Shown piece after piece: positions 34,735 through 44,485 of a stretch of DNA of 64,000 nucleotides. Source of the DNA: Bdellovibrionales bacterium CG10_big_fil_rev_8_21_14_0_10_45_34 (GTDB lineage: Bacteria; Bdellovibrionota; Bdellovibrionia; Bdellovibrionales; 1-14-0-10-45-34); assembly GCA_002778785.1 (NCBI GenBank), contig PEZS01000001.1, forward strand, positions 327,666 through 391,665, given 5' to 3'. How positions within the stretch are numbered: the first letter of the stretch is position 1; each line of letters begins with the position of its first letter. A model generated the notes under the pieces. It saw nothing but the letters and a program-made list of their open reading frames with translations. It was not told the DNA's origin and did not search any database. The position numbers were made by a program, and so were the translations under genes.

Positions 34735-36600
34735 GTGTCCATTCTTGTCTCGGTTAACAACATTTCCCATGCCTTTTCTGCGCGAGCTCTCTTTGAAGAG
34801 TTGAGCTTTGGCATCTTTGAAAGGCAGAAAGTTGGGTTGTTGGGACCAAACGGATCGGGCAAATCCACTCTTCTTAAGATCTTAGAAGGAGTAGAGACTC
34901 CTAGTTCTGGTTCTGTGTCTACGAAGAAGGGGGTTCGAATTCATAGGGTAGAGCAGAACTCCCATTTTTCGAAAGAGGAATCGGTTCACGATTTTTTACT
35001 GCGCAACCTTGAAAGCATTGATCCACTAGAGGCCTTTTCGAAGACGCAAATCTGGTTAGGAATCGGAGGCTTTGAAGATACCAATGCATCTGTAAAGACT
35101 CTTTCTGGGGGTTGGAGTAAAAGGCTTCAATTGTGTTTAGCCTTGGCCTCTGATTCAGAACTGATCCTGTTAGATGAACCTACAAACCATATGGATTGGG
35201 AGGGCATCCTTTGGTTCGAAACGCAGATGGCTCGCTTTGGCGGATCCTTTGTGCTTGTTAGTCACGATCGCAGCGTGCTTAACAATCTTTGCTCGAAAAT
35301 GGTCGAACTTAACCCCGCATTTGAGAATGGAATACTCAGCTTCGACGGTAACTACGACCGGTATCTTGAACAGCGAGAGCGCTATCTAAGCGAGCAAGGG
35401 AAATTAGAAGACAAGATGACCAATAAAGCCAAAAGAGAACTCGAATGGTTAAGAGCTGGTGTTAAAGCGCGTACTACTAAGAGTCAGAGTCGCTCTAATG
35501 AGGCCTTCGAACTTTTGAACAATCTTGATGAACTGAAAAGTCGTAATCGACTAGCCACCCGAAAGATTCAGCTGGACGTACAAGATACAAAGCGGCAGAG
35601 CAGAAAACTTATTGAACTTAAAGACGTGGATGTAGGCTATGGCGAAAAACCATTGATCGAGAAGATTAATATTACCTTTGGTCCGAGAACTTGCGTAGGC
35701 ATTTTAGGGTTTAATGGATCAGGAAAAACCAGTCTCATAAAAGTGATTACTGGAGAACTACAGCCAATGAGGGGGAGCGTATTCCGTGCAGAGAGTCTAA
35801 AGATTCTCTCTATAGATCAAAAGAGAGAAAGTTTGCCCCTTGGAAGTACCATTTGGAATTTTCTTGCAGACGGATCCGACCATGTCGTGTTTAGAGATAA
35901 ATCAGTTCACGTTGCCTCATATGCCAGTCGCTTTTTGTTTGAGTCTGACAAACTTCAAAGGAAAATCGAATCTCTCTCTGGGGGCGAAAGAGCCAGGCTG
36001 GCTCTTGCAAAGCAGCTGCTTATGCCCGCCGATGCCATTGTACTTGATGAGCCAACCAATGATCTAGATATTGAAAGTATTGAAATGCTCGAAGAGCAAT
36101 TGAGTCTTTTCGAAGGGCTATTGATTCTGATCTCTCACGATAGGTATTTCCTGTCGAGAATGTGTAATACGTTTTTAGGTATAGACGGACATGGCGCTTG
36201 GAATACCTTTGCTGAGACTAATCAGTGGGTAAAGCAGCTGCAGAAAACTTCGCGGCGCCCTAGTGAATTGACTAAAAAAAGTGGCTTAGCCTCTAATAGT
36301 TCTACAGAATTAGTGAGCGAACTTAAGGCTAAAGAGAATTTTTCTAAAGCTAGTTTAACTGGTGTTGATTTGCCGTCTAAAACGATGAGGACGTCTTACA
36401 AAGATAAAAGATTTTTAGAGACAGTAGAGAGTGAAATTGAAATAGCAGAGCGAGAATTGGCTTTAGCACAAAAAGATCTCGAGAATGCAGACATTCTGGC
36501 AGATCATGAAAAAATGCAGAAAGTGTTAGACAAAATTGGAGTACTTCAAAACAAAGTAGATGCACTTTATGAAAGATGGTCGAGCCTTGAAAAGACCTAG
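34735..36600 (+). CDS. ABC-F family ATPase (Uup/EttA-like)
   Basis: A 621-residue soluble protein with two ABC ATPase domains: Walker A GPNGSGKST near 38 and GFNGSGKTS near 325; signature LSGGWSK near 123 and LSGGERARLA near 412; Walker B LLDEPTNHMD and VLDEPTNDLD. The inter-domain linker is basic and helical. A C-terminal coiled coil (VESEIEIAERELALAQKDLE) near 560-610 is typical of Uup. There are no membrane segments, so it acts on ribosomes or DNA rather than in transport. GTG start at 34735 with AGGAGATGAG upstream. It overlaps the convergent GNAT gene by four bases. Confidence 0.92.
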   Translation: MSILVSVNNISHAFSARALFEELSFGIFERQKVGLLGPNGSGKSTLLKILEGVETPSSGSVSTKKGVRIHRVEQNSHFSKEESVHDFLLRNLESIDPLEAFSKTQIWLGIGGFEDTNASVKTLSGGWSKRLQLCLALASDSELILLDEPTNHMDWEGILWFETQMARFGGSFVLVSHDRSVLNNLCSKMVELNPAFENGILSFDGNYDRYLEQRERYLSEQGKLEDKMTNKAKRELEWLRAGVKARTTKSQSRSNEAFELLNNLDELKSRNRLATRKIQLDVQDTKRQSRKLIELKDVDVGYGEKPLIEKINITFGPRTCVGILGFNGSGKTSLIKVITGELQPMRGSVFRAESLKILSIDQKRESLPLGSTIWNFLADGSDHVVFRDKSVHVASYASRFLFESDKLQRKIESLSGGERARLALAKQLLMPADAIVLDEPTNDLDIESIEMLEEQLSLFEGLLILISHDRYFLSRMCNTFLGIDGHGAWNTFAETNQWVKQLQKTSRRPSELTKKSGLASNSSTELVSELKAKENFSKASLTGVDLPSKTMRTSYKDKRFLETVESEIEIAERELALAQKDLENADILADHEKMQKVLDKIGVLQNKVDALYERWSSLEKT

Positions 36601-37082
36601 TCTGTAGGTTGGAGCCGATAAATCATCGCTACATGCGGCCCGTGTTTGGGATCTTCGAATTCGGGGCCAAAGGCAACAAAGCCACATTTTTCATAAAAGG
36701 GTATAGCCACCTTTCGGGCGTAACACCAAATTCGCGTGTAACCGCCAGTTGTTCCCCGAGTTATGCAATCTTCCACAAGGCGACGCCCGACATTCGCACC
36801 CCGTTCGCCCGTTCTGACGGCCATCCCTCGAAGCCGTAAGTCGCTATCAATGGGATCTTTCGGGAATGGGACTGGATGAAGTGATACGATACCAACAACT
36901 TCCTGTGTCGCAGAATCTTCGGCCACCAAAAAAATCGACCCAAGCAGTGAATCTTCATCAAAGACGCAATCCTTTGGTGGGGCGCCATTCCTTAAGACAG
37001 CTGATCTCAAAGGGAGCAGCTCCTCGGCTCTTGCAGATCTTATCGCGTATTTTTTTATGCTCATACTTTCAATCGCCTTCAT
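36597..37082 (-). CDS. GNAT-family N-acetyltransferase
   Basis: A 161-residue single-domain acetyltransferase. Motif A is LRGMAVRTGERGANVGRRLV (the acetyl-CoA-binding R/Q-x-x-G-x-G/A loop appears as RGANVG). Later strands are IWCYARKVAIPFYEKCGFVA, a typical GNAT C-terminal part. The substrate cannot be predicted. The ATG at 37082 or the one at codon 7 (MSIKKYAIRSAR) could be the start. It ends four bases inside the convergent ABC-F gene. Confidence 0.85.
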   Translation of the reverse strand: MKAIESMSIKKYAIRSARAEELLPLRSAVLRNGAPPKDCVFDEDSLLGSIFLVAEDSATQEVVGIVSLHPVPFPKDPIDSDLRLRGMAVRTGERGANVGRRLVEDCITRGTTGGYTRIWCYARKVAIPFYEKCGFVAFGPEFEDPKHGPHVAMIYRLQPTD

Positions 37083-37319
37083 TTATGTCGATCGCTCGAA
37101 GCACTATCCTCAGAGCTAATAGCATGAGTTGCGGGATCAAGGACAGCATTCTTTCAGATGCAGTGGGGTAGAGTGAATTTATGCCCCAAAAGTAGTGAGG
37201 AGCTTTCAAGTTGGAGGATGTGGCGCTGGCATCAGTGCTGTGGGAGAGCCCGATTCGGAATGCCTTTTTTGTGGCATCTTGCTTGCACAAGTAGGGAGTA
37301 ACTACAAAGGAGAAAGAAG

Positions 37320-37661
37320 ATGGAAAATCAATTCGTAAGCGGAAACTGGCAACGACTCAAAGGCAAAGTGAGAAAGCTTTGGGGCAACATCACAGACGAT
37401 GATTTAGAAAGAACCCAAGGAAACATCGATGAAATCAGCGGCGTTATCCAAAGAAAGTATGGTGTTAAAAAGGATGAAATCAAAACAGAGCTGGAGACTA
37501 TGGTTGGAAATTTAGAAATTTCCAGCGAGGAAAAATCGACTGAAACATTGTCAGCGGGAGCGCAAGGTACCGAGGCAGACCGCAAAGAGAAGCTAGAGAA
37601 AGACAAACTGGAGAGGCAGAAGTTACATCGAATTCGACAGACTGATGTTGACATATTCTAA
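37320..37661 (+). CDS. CsbD-like stress protein
   Basis: A 113-residue hydrophilic protein. The first 60 residues match the CsbD family: NQFVSGNWQRLKGKVRKLWG, then NITDDDLERTQGNIDEISGV and IQRKYG. The acidic, Lys/Glu-rich tail of about 45 residues goes beyond the usual 60-70-residue CsbD. Family members are induced in general stress and starvation; molecular function is unknown. AAAGGAGAAAGAAG precedes the ATG. It is near DUF1328 and outer-membrane genes that often share stress regulation. Confidence 0.88.
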   Translation: MENQFVSGNWQRLKGKVRKLWGNITDDDLERTQGNIDEISGVIQRKYGVKKDEIKTELETMVGNLEISSEEKSTETLSAGAQGTEADRKEKLEKDKLERQKLHRIRQTDVDIF

Positions 37662-37673
37662 CATGAAAATTAG

Positions 37674-37809
37674 GAAAGACCGCAACCCACCCCTGCTTCG
37701 AACTCACTGTTAAAGAGAGAAACACCGTTAAACTGTGTTAAAAAGAGAAGCTCTAGTAAAAAAAGAAAGACCGACCAACTCCATCCTTGCTCCGAACTCA
37801 CTGTTAAAG
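37674..37809. repeat. Two imperfect direct repeats, about 94 bp apart
   Basis: TGCTTCGAACTCACTGTTAAAG at 37694-37715 recurs with one change (TGCTCCG...) at 37788-37809. Similarity extends upstream to a shared GAAAGACCG near 37674 and 37766. It lies in the gap after the CsbD-like gene and encodes no convincing protein. The match may come from a local duplication. Confidence 0.65.
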
Positions 37810-37908
37810 GAGATATCCGGGAATAAAAGGTAACGAGATTGATCGGCCAACATTTTTCTTGTTTCTTGCGCAAGCGACATCACGGGTTCGTGCGTCTTTT
37901 GCTTACGC

Positions 37909-37948
37909 ACTTATGAGTATAAGTGCGTATCCACTTATACTCATAAGT
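37909..37948. repeat. Perfect inverted repeat with 17-bp arms
   Basis: ACTTATGAGTATAAGTG at 37909-37925 and its exact complement at 37932-37948, with a six-base loop. It covers the stop codon of the leftward outer-membrane gene. There is no T-run on either side, so it may stabilise the mRNA 3' end or act as a bidirectional hairpin. Confidence 0.8.
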
Positions 37949-38585
37949 CGATTTTCACACCTGCGAGCCCTGCTAATTGACTGAGGCTGCTAGAGTTATC
38001 TTCGTTAAAAGGGTATGAGTATCTACCTTCTATAAAGAATCCAGTCTTGTCTGAGATTGCAAGGTTAAGCGTTGCGGCCAAGTCTGCTCCTAGGGTCACC
38101 GTGTCATCAGCCGGTGTATCAATGCTTGCCTGGAAGGGTCCTGCTTCGCCGGAAGTTCGAGTGTCGCCGACTCTGAATGATGCATAGGGGCCGACTCCTA
38201 ATGAGAAAAAATCTGTTGCCCAAAACCGCGCGAGCACAGGCACATGTAAGCGCACAGTTTCTTGGACTACTCGAAAGCCATCTCTTCCCCAGTCATATTG
38301 CTTGTTTGTAAGAAGAGCTCCTGTTTCGATACCGAACCAATCCTGAATATTTGCCTCCACCAAAACGCCTCCTCCTAGTCCTACTTCGTCCCTGAATTGG
38401 CTACGCTCGATGTTTTGCACTTTATTGTTTACCATGGCTGCTATCGAGACAATGAGCGAGCCATCCCGGTCTCTTCGGTTTTCAATTTGTCGCTCTCGCA
38501 CGCTTCGGCCGCTTTGAGCAAAGACTGCGCTCACTGCGAGTGTAATTGCGAAAATTGTAAGGAAAGAATTAATACATGATTTCAT
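37941..38585 (-). CDS. Outer-membrane beta-barrel protein
   Basis: A 214-residue exported protein. Signal peptide MKSCINSFLTIFAITLAVSA, then VFAQ. The mature part alternates amphipathic strands and turns (GGGVLVEANIQDWFGIETGA, FFIEGRYSYPFNED) and ends in GLAGVKIDL; strand-ending hydrophobic residues suggest a small barrel of OmpW/OMP_b-brl type. Function is unknown. It is the first or second gene of a leftward envelope-stress group with a lipoprotein and DUF1328 gene upstream; gaps of about 50 bases allow one operon. Confidence 0.82.
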   Translation of the reverse strand: MKSCINSFLTIFAITLAVSAVFAQSGRSVRERQIENRRDRDGSLIVSIAAMVNNKVQNIERSQFRDEVGLGGGVLVEANIQDWFGIETGALLTNKQYDWGRDGFRVVQETVRLHVPVLARFWATDFFSLGVGPYASFRVGDTRTSGEAGPFQASIDTPADDTVTLGADLAATLNLAISDKTGFFIEGRYSYPFNEDNSSSLSQLAGLAGVKIDL

Positions 38586-38634
38586 TTTGATACCTCGTTA
38601 TGTTTGTTTAAAAACAAACTAGTTTGTAGTTTCA

Positions 38635-39051
38635 TTACCGATAAAAAGTTCTAGCAGTTGAATACTTGCTCTCAAGCACATTGAAAGTTGTTTGGAATTC
38701 GGCTTTTTCGTCGACCCATTTATCAGCGCCTGTGCCTCTAAGTTCAGCAAGCTCCTCTCTTACTTCGCGAGCTGCCTCTTGAGCCTCAGTTGTGGCCTCC
38801 GTTGCGTCTGACGCGTCAACACCTGGTCTGACGGGTGAGGCTTTGAGTTGACTCAGATTTCGTTCAATATCCTGCAGGCGTGTTTGGGTTTTCTTTAAGT
38901 AGTCTGTCTTGGCTTCGTTCCAGTCAGGGTTCGTCATTCCAAGAGTCTCTTTCACCTCTTGATTTGCTTTAGCTCTGTCAAAGCTAGAGCATGAACACAA
39001 GAGAAGAGCGACAAATGCCGCAAATATCATTCTTGGTTTTATTACTTTCAC
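38635..39051 (-). CDS. Small helical lipoprotein
   Basis: A 138-residue lipoprotein. Signal peptide MKVIKPRMIFAAFVALLL with lipobox CSC (LLLCSC). The mature part is helical and charged (DYLKKTQTRLQDIERNLSQL, EAAREVREELAELRG), probably a coiled coil, as in peptidoglycan- or membrane-associated small lipoproteins. No family is recognised. It lies between the outer-membrane barrel gene and the DUF1328 gene on the same strand. Confidence 0.82.
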   Translation of the reverse strand: MKVIKPRMIFAAFVALLLCSCSSFDRAKANQEVKETLGMTNPDWNEAKTDYLKKTQTRLQDIERNLSQLKASPVRPGVDASDATEATTEAQEAAREVREELAELRGTGADKWVDEKAEFQTTFNVLESKYSTARTFYR

Positions 39052-39093
39052 AAAAATTCTCCTTTTTAAAAGTTTTTACTGTTCACGATTAAC

Positions 39094-39276
39094 TTAGGGT
39101 AATCGCTTTGTTCGCTGCTGCGAAAAAAGATTTACGACAAGGCTAAGAGCCGAAAGTATGAGAAACACCACAAGTAGTGTTTTGCCAATTTCTGCAGATA
39201 AGCCTGCGAATCCAGTTGCTCCGAAGATGAGCGAGACAAGGGCTAGTACGAAAAAGATTATTGCTGCTCGTAACAC
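39094..39276 (-). CDS. DUF1328-family small membrane protein
   Basis: A 60-residue protein with two transmembrane segments: MLRAAIIFFVLALVSLIFGA, then TGFAGLSAEIGKTLLVVFLI and a short basic tail. The ALVSLIFGATG and A-K-LLVVFLIL pattern is that of YtjA/DUF1328. Function is unknown, but homologues are frequent in stress regulons alongside CsbD. AAAAGGAG lies upstream of the start. It is the first gene of the leftward envelope group, so the promoter is expected in the following gap. Confidence 0.9.
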   Translation of the reverse strand: MLRAAIIFFVLALVSLIFGATGFAGLSAEIGKTLLVVFLILSALSLVVNLFSQQRTKRLP

Positions 39277-39720
39277 GGGTAAACTCCTTTTAAATAGTTA
39301 TTGGTTTCGTTGGTTTGACACAAAAAATTCAAAAAATACTCCTTTGTATTTGATACTAAGGCGTTCCAGTACCGAGAACGCGATCTAAGTAAAACTACAC
39401 ATGTTCGTTAACTGCAATGGCAATGCCATGGTTCATGAAGGCTCAGTGGGCTGCTAATCAGTCAAAACGCTGCTGCAGATCTTTACAAAGAGGCACTGAA
39501 AGAGGCGCGGGGTAATCTGCCTCGGTTGTTTTCACTGGTATAGGTTCGGAGCACAGATAGGTTGCACTGGTCTTATCGACGATGTTAGTTCGCGCCTTTA
39601 GTGTGCAGAATGCTGGTGGGCAGGTAAGGGCTCTTGAAAACTATTCAGGCGTCACTGATGTTTTCGTTTTATGAGCAATAATATTTGCTTGGGCGAAACT
39701 ATTGGGCATCAAAAGAGGGT
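39277..39720. other. 444-base gap between divergent genes
   Basis: Must hold promoters for the DUF1328 group (leftward) and the gene at 39721 (rightward). I see no ORF with a ribosome-binding site, no RNA gene and no clear -35/-10 pair that I would rely on. Confidence 0.4.
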
Positions 39721-40962
39721 ATGAAGAAATTAAAGCTAATCGGATGCAATTGGGTTTTAGTTGCTACATTTGCACATTTGGCCGTGGCTGCGTCGGGTGC
39801 GACATCTGGTGAGTCCATTGTTCGAGGGCCACCTGCCGACACCAAAATCGAAGACGGCAGGCAATTTGGATTCGACGTGGGCGAAGCTTGTGCCTTGTTG
39901 ATGTCAGTCCCAGGTACTCAGTTCTCGCGGTTCTTAACATTTCGACTGCGATATCTCTCCAACCAATCTAGTACAAGTGACGAGCAATTGCTTTTGAATT
40001 TCGTTGAGAATCTTTTTCGGAATAAAATAAGGGAGATCTTTTCGGCCGAGCGACCCTCCCGAAGCAGTGTTTCCATCGAAGAATTTTCACAAAATAACAA
40101 CTTCAAGGGCCGAACCTCAAAAAACATTAATGACTATTTCAACTTTAGTATTGAAAGATCGCTCAGTCGAGATGAGAAGCTTAGGCGAAGTACATATGAT
40201 GCTTTGTTAAGTAGCCCGCTCACAATAGAATATTTGGGGGCGTGGAAGCTTAGTCCTCATGGTTTGATTGCAAGCAGAACATTTCAAGGTTTCAATCCGA
40301 AAATCTACTTGGAATTTGGTGTGGCCTCCTTAATCAAAGGAGAGAATGTTTTTTTCTCTGTGCTAGTTGATCCAGTTTATGGCAAGGATATGGTTTTAGA
40401 GACAGAGATTCTCAGCCCTAACCACATTCGCGATTTCACCATTGTTAATATTCGTGAAACCGCGCGACGTCCAGTTAAGGGTGATGCGATTGATAGAATC
40501 CCCGTGGATGCTCCTGAGGTCGTCTACCGTTTGCATGCGGAGAGCTTGGAGGGCGCGAAAATTTTTAGCCAGGCGCCGAACAGGTTGATTGTTTTAGACA
40601 GACCGCTTTCGCAATCTCAAATTACCGAGATGTCGGTAGCAGAGCTGAACTGGGACACAGAGAGGAGGCTGGCATCTCATCGTGATTCCAACGATCCGTT
40701 AAGTGAACTGTTGAGGTTTCGTTTGGTTCTGAATGATGATCAGATATTTAAAATCGACTTCGCCTTGCCTCCTGTGGGTGGAAGCGACACCGTGAAGCAC
40801 TTCGAGAGAGTGTATTCTTTGGGGCTGTGGCGCAGGATACGTATTCGGGTCCAGTGGAGTGTAGTGACCGATTCTTTTGAGCTAGTAGTTTTATCTGAAT
40901 ACCGCTGGCCGGGACTTCGTGCGCCCAATGCGATATGGAGAGGCGAATTCAGAGCTGAGTGA
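39721..40962 (+). CDS. Exported hypothetical protein
   Basis: A 413-residue protein. ATG at 39721 is chosen because it starts a signal peptide (MKKLKLIGCNWVLVATFAHL, AVAA cleavage) with AGAGGGT just upstream; the longer frame from 39685 adds 12 residues. The mature part is Arg-rich, with beta-strand patterns and no Cys pairs that suggest a known fold. Low similarity to anything I recall. It stands alone upstream of dnaE2. Confidence 0.75.
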   Translation: MKKLKLIGCNWVLVATFAHLAVAASGATSGESIVRGPPADTKIEDGRQFGFDVGEACALLMSVPGTQFSRFLTFRLRYLSNQSSTSDEQLLLNFVENLFRNKIREIFSAERPSRSSVSIEEFSQNNNFKGRTSKNINDYFNFSIERSLSRDEKLRRSTYDALLSSPLTIEYLGAWKLSPHGLIASRTFQGFNPKIYLEFGVASLIKGENVFFSVLVDPVYGKDMVLETEILSPNHIRDFTIVNIRETARRPVKGDAIDRIPVDAPEVVYRLHAESLEGAKIFSQAPNRLIVLDRPLSQSQITEMSVAELNWDTERRLASHRDSNDPLSELLRFRLVLNDDQIFKIDFALPPVGGSDTVKHFERVYSLGLWRRIRIRVQWSVVTDSFELVVLSEYRWPGLRAPNAIWRGEFRAE

Positions 40963-41158
40963 GTGGGTCTTCCGAGGACATTTCTAATTGCGTTTCGCCA
41001 AGCTTGACCTACGCATAACATACGCATATGATAATTACCAATAACTAAGTTTGCATGCACTGAGAACACTATAAGCCTGCTCTGATCACTGGGAATTCAG
41101 CCAGAATGGAAAGATGGGCCCAAGGTTAGTCTAAATAAGTAAAATAAGGGGGCGTCCT

Positions 41159-44100
41159 ATGGGTGAGTTTAAATTCGTAGAGCTTTTAGCAAAGACGCAT
41201 TATTCTTTTTTAGAGGGAGCAAGTTTTCCTCATGAAATGGTAGAGAGAGCCTTGGCTCTGAATTATTTGGGATTGGGAATTGCTGATCGAAATGGTGTTT
41301 ATGGTGCACCTAAGGCATGGCTAGCAAAAAAGGCAACTTCTGAATTTAAGCTGATTATAGGTTCAGAAGTGAGTATCTGCCCGCATGATTTGAATCTTAA
41401 GGTTGCAGATGAAAATACCCTTGTTAAAAATTTCTTAAAGGTCCATTTAATTCCGTTAAATAAAACTTCTTATGGTTGGATGTGCAGGCTTTTAACTGCA
41501 GTGCATGCTAATAAAGAGAAGGGGATGGGGCACTTGAGCTGGCAAGAGTGGTCTGATTGGTTATCGGATCCTCGTGCGAAAAATGTGTATTTTGTACCGA
41601 GGGTTTATGATGAGGGTTTTGAAGTCACCCGACTTTGGACAATGAAAGAACTAGAAATCTTTGCTGACACCTCCTTGCCCACAGCTCTTGCGCTCACTTA
41701 CTTTTTTGATGGAAGAGACAAAAAGAGATTTTCGAGTATTCAAAGAATTCAGAGTAAGTATGAATTCCCTTTGCTGGCCAGCAATCAACCTCTTTATCAT
41801 GTGGAGTCTCGTATAAAGCTTCAAAATCTGCTCCATGCTACTCGCGAAAATCTATCTGTGGAGCAAATGGGAGTGAGGCTTTTGTCTTCAACAGAGAGAT
41901 ACTTAAAGCCACTTGATACAATTAGTAGAATCTATCGAGATTTTCCTGAGGCCGCTCATAAGTCTTATCAAATTTTCTCAGAGTACAACTTTGATCTTTC
42001 AGAGCTGAGGTACCAATATCCGACCGAGTGGATACCTAAGGGGCATACAGCACAAAGTTATCTGCGGGTTCTCATCACAGAGGGATGTCAGTTTCGGTAC
42101 AGAGACGGCGTGCCTGAAAAAGTAGAGAAGCAAATAGCCCATGAACTGCAGCTTATTGAAGAACTCAATTTTGCCGACTATTTTCTAACAATTTGGGACA
42201 TCGTAAAGTTTGCACGCAGTAGAGGAATTTTGTGTCAGGGCCGGGGCTCTGCTGCCAACTCAATCATTTGTTATGTATTACAGATTACATCTGTTGATCC
42301 CGTTTTGATGGATCTTCTTTTCGAACGTTTTTTGTCAGCAGAAAGGGGTGAACCACCCGATATTGATGTCGATTTTGAACATGAGCGGCGCGAGGAAGTG
42401 ATTCAGTATGTTTACGAAAGATATGGGCGCGATAGGGCTGCGATGGTGAGTGCCGTGATCACGTATCGTAGTAAGTCAGCTTTAAGAGATGTGGCGAAGG
42501 GGCTTGGCTGGAGCGAAGGCGTATGGACAAGAAAAGAATCAAAGCAGTTGAGTAGAGAGTTAGGAAGAGAAAGAGAAGAAGAGAAAAAGAATGAAAGAAA
42601 AAGAGAGAATGGCGATACAGAAAAAGAGAGCGGGAAAGAAGACAGAAAAGAAAAAGTACAAAGTTTGAATTTAACAGAAGACCAATATGAATCCTCTCAG
42701 AAACTAATTGCAGAATTAAAAGGCTTTCCACGGCATTTATCAATTCACAGTGGTGGATTTTGTTTGTCTCATGAGCCGATTGTTGAAATGGTTCCGGTAG
42801 AGCCGGCAAGAATGCCCGGGCGAACAATTCTTCAGTGGGATAAGTATGACTTAGATGCTTTAGGTCTTGTAAAAGTAGATTTGCTCTCATTAGGAATGCT
42901 CACGGCGATTCGCAAAACAATGGATCTATTGGGAATTTCCGAGATGGCAGATATTCCTTCAGAAGATCCTAAAACCTACGAAATGATTCAGAAGGCAGAT
43001 ACAATTGGGGTTTTTCAAATTGAGTCCAGAGCTCAAATGGGAATGCTAGGTCGTCTGCAGCCAAAGTGCTTTTATGATCTCGTCATTCAAGTGGCTATTG
43101 TTAGACCTGGCCCAATTGTCGGAAAAATGGTTCACCCTTATCTTAAAAGACGAAGAGGGCTTGAACCAGTTAAGTATTACCATCCCAAGCTAAAGAAGAT
43201 ATTGGGTAAAACTTTAGGTGTACCTTTGTTTCAAGAACAAGTCATGAAGATGGCTATTGAATTAGCAGGTTTTTCACCGGGTGAGGCAGATCGACTTCGA
43301 AAGGCTATAGGGGCTTGGCGCTCAAGTGGAACCATCGAAGAAATGGGGCAAAAACTGATGAAGGGGCTTTTAGCTCAAGGTTTGCCGCTAGAGTTTGTAG
43401 AGAGGATTTTTTCTCAGATCAAAGGATTTGCCGAGTATGGGTTTCCAGAGTCACATGCAGCATCATTTGCACTGATTGCCTATGCTTCGTGTTACTTGAA
43501 GTGCCATCACCCGGAGGCTTTTCTTTGTAGTTTAATCAACTCTCAGCCGATGGGCTTTTATTCGGTGCATAGCCTTGTTGAAGATGCCAAGAGAAAGGGC
43601 ATTGCTGTATTAGCAGTCGATCCTAATTTTTCAGATTGGGATTGCAAGTTAGAAGTTGCTACCGATGAAGTTCGGATTCAGGTGAGCTCGACCGCAAACT
43701 CGGCGTCGAAGTTTGCTATTCGCTTGGGGTTTCGCATTTTAAGAAATGTTTCTAGGTCGGAGATCGACAACTTGTTAGAGGAACGAAAAAAGAGCGGGGA
43801 GTTTAAAAGCTTTTCTGACTTTTTAAAACGATGTCCGATTAGGCCGCAAGCCCTGGAAGTTATGTGCTTAAGTGGTGTTTTTGAAACGTTTCATGTGAGC
43901 CGTAGAGAGGCCCTCTGGCGAAATTTAGAGTTTCAGATTTTTGCTCGAGGGGGCCTGGGGGCTCAAACCAATCTTTTCTTTGAAGCGAGTCACCTGACCT
44001 TAGGGTCAAGTAGCCAACTTTTGAAATGCAAAGGTCGAATCTTTAAGCCCATGACTCAAGCCGAAGAGATGCAAAAAGACTTTCATGGCATGGGCCTCAC

Positions 44101-44485
44101 CTTGGGTGAGCATCCAATGGCGTACTTGCGTAGGGAGCTACGAAATATTCCTAGAACGCGATCAACAGATTTGCGTCTTATGTCTTCAGGCAAGCGAGTA
44201 AAAGTGGCAGGCTTAGTGATTGTACGTCAACGCCCCCATACGGCAAGAGGTACTTGTTTTGCTACGCTTGAAGATGAAGTCGGTCTCATTGATCTTATTC
44301 TAAGAGAAGAGTTTTATTTAAAACACCGCGAGACGTTTGCAGATCACGGATTTATTGAAGTGGCTGGGCGCCTACAGAGAGATGGGTATTCCTTGAGTGT
44401 CATTGTAGATCGGCTCTCTCCTCTTAGCGTCTTTGAAAATACTCACCAAGAGACCTTTCAACGCTTTTTACACTGGAGTTACTAG
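41159..44485 (+). CDS. dnaE2: Error-prone DNA polymerase III alpha subunit, DnaE2 type
   Basis: A 1108-residue polymerase. N-terminal PHP domain with the DnaE2-type opening KTHYSFLEGASFPHEMVERA. The C-family active site has RGSAANSIICYVLQ and PPDIDVDFEHERR (Asp residues near 401-405). The PHP-to-thumb layout and C-terminal OB domain (GKRVKVAGLVIVRQRPHTAR) follow. Length is normal for DnaE2 (about 1050-1100). A Glu/Lys/Arg-rich stretch of about 55 residues (around 455-510) is inserted after the catalytic core and looks disordered. DnaE2 normally works with ImuA and ImuB in SOS mutagenesis; neither is present in this window. Confidence 0.93.
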   Translation: MGEFKFVELLAKTHYSFLEGASFPHEMVERALALNYLGLGIADRNGVYGAPKAWLAKKATSEFKLIIGSEVSICPHDLNLKVADENTLVKNFLKVHLIPLNKTSYGWMCRLLTAVHANKEKGMGHLSWQEWSDWLSDPRAKNVYFVPRVYDEGFEVTRLWTMKELEIFADTSLPTALALTYFFDGRDKKRFSSIQRIQSKYEFPLLASNQPLYHVESRIKLQNLLHATRENLSVEQMGVRLLSSTERYLKPLDTISRIYRDFPEAAHKSYQIFSEYNFDLSELRYQYPTEWIPKGHTAQSYLRVLITEGCQFRYRDGVPEKVEKQIAHELQLIEELNFADYFLTIWDIVKFARSRGILCQGRGSAANSIICYVLQITSVDPVLMDLLFERFLSAERGEPPDIDVDFEHERREEVIQYVYERYGRDRAAMVSAVITYRSKSALRDVAKGLGWSEGVWTRKESKQLSRELGREREEEKKNERKRENGDTEKESGKEDRKEKVQSLNLTEDQYESSQKLIAELKGFPRHLSIHSGGFCLSHEPIVEMVPVEPARMPGRTILQWDKYDLDALGLVKVDLLSLGMLTAIRKTMDLLGISEMADIPSEDPKTYEMIQKADTIGVFQIESRAQMGMLGRLQPKCFYDLVIQVAIVRPGPIVGKMVHPYLKRRRGLEPVKYYHPKLKKILGKTLGVPLFQEQVMKMAIELAGFSPGEADRLRKAIGAWRSSGTIEEMGQKLMKGLLAQGLPLEFVERIFSQIKGFAEYGFPESHAASFALIAYASCYLKCHHPEAFLCSLINSQPMGFYSVHSLVEDAKRKGIAVLAVDPNFSDWDCKLEVATDEVRIQVSSTANSASKFAIRLGFRILRNVSRSEIDNLLEERKKSGEFKSFSDFLKRCPIRPQALEVMCLSGVFETFHVSRREALWRNLEFQIFARGGLGAQTNLFFEASHLTLGSSSQLLKCKGRIFKPMTQAEEMQKDFHGMGLTLGEHPMAYLRRELRNIPRTRSTDLRLMSSGKRVKVAGLVIVRQRPHTARGTCFATLEDEVGLIDLILREEFYLKHRETFADHGFIEVAGRLQRDGYSLSVIVDRLSPLSVFENTHQETFQRFLHWSY

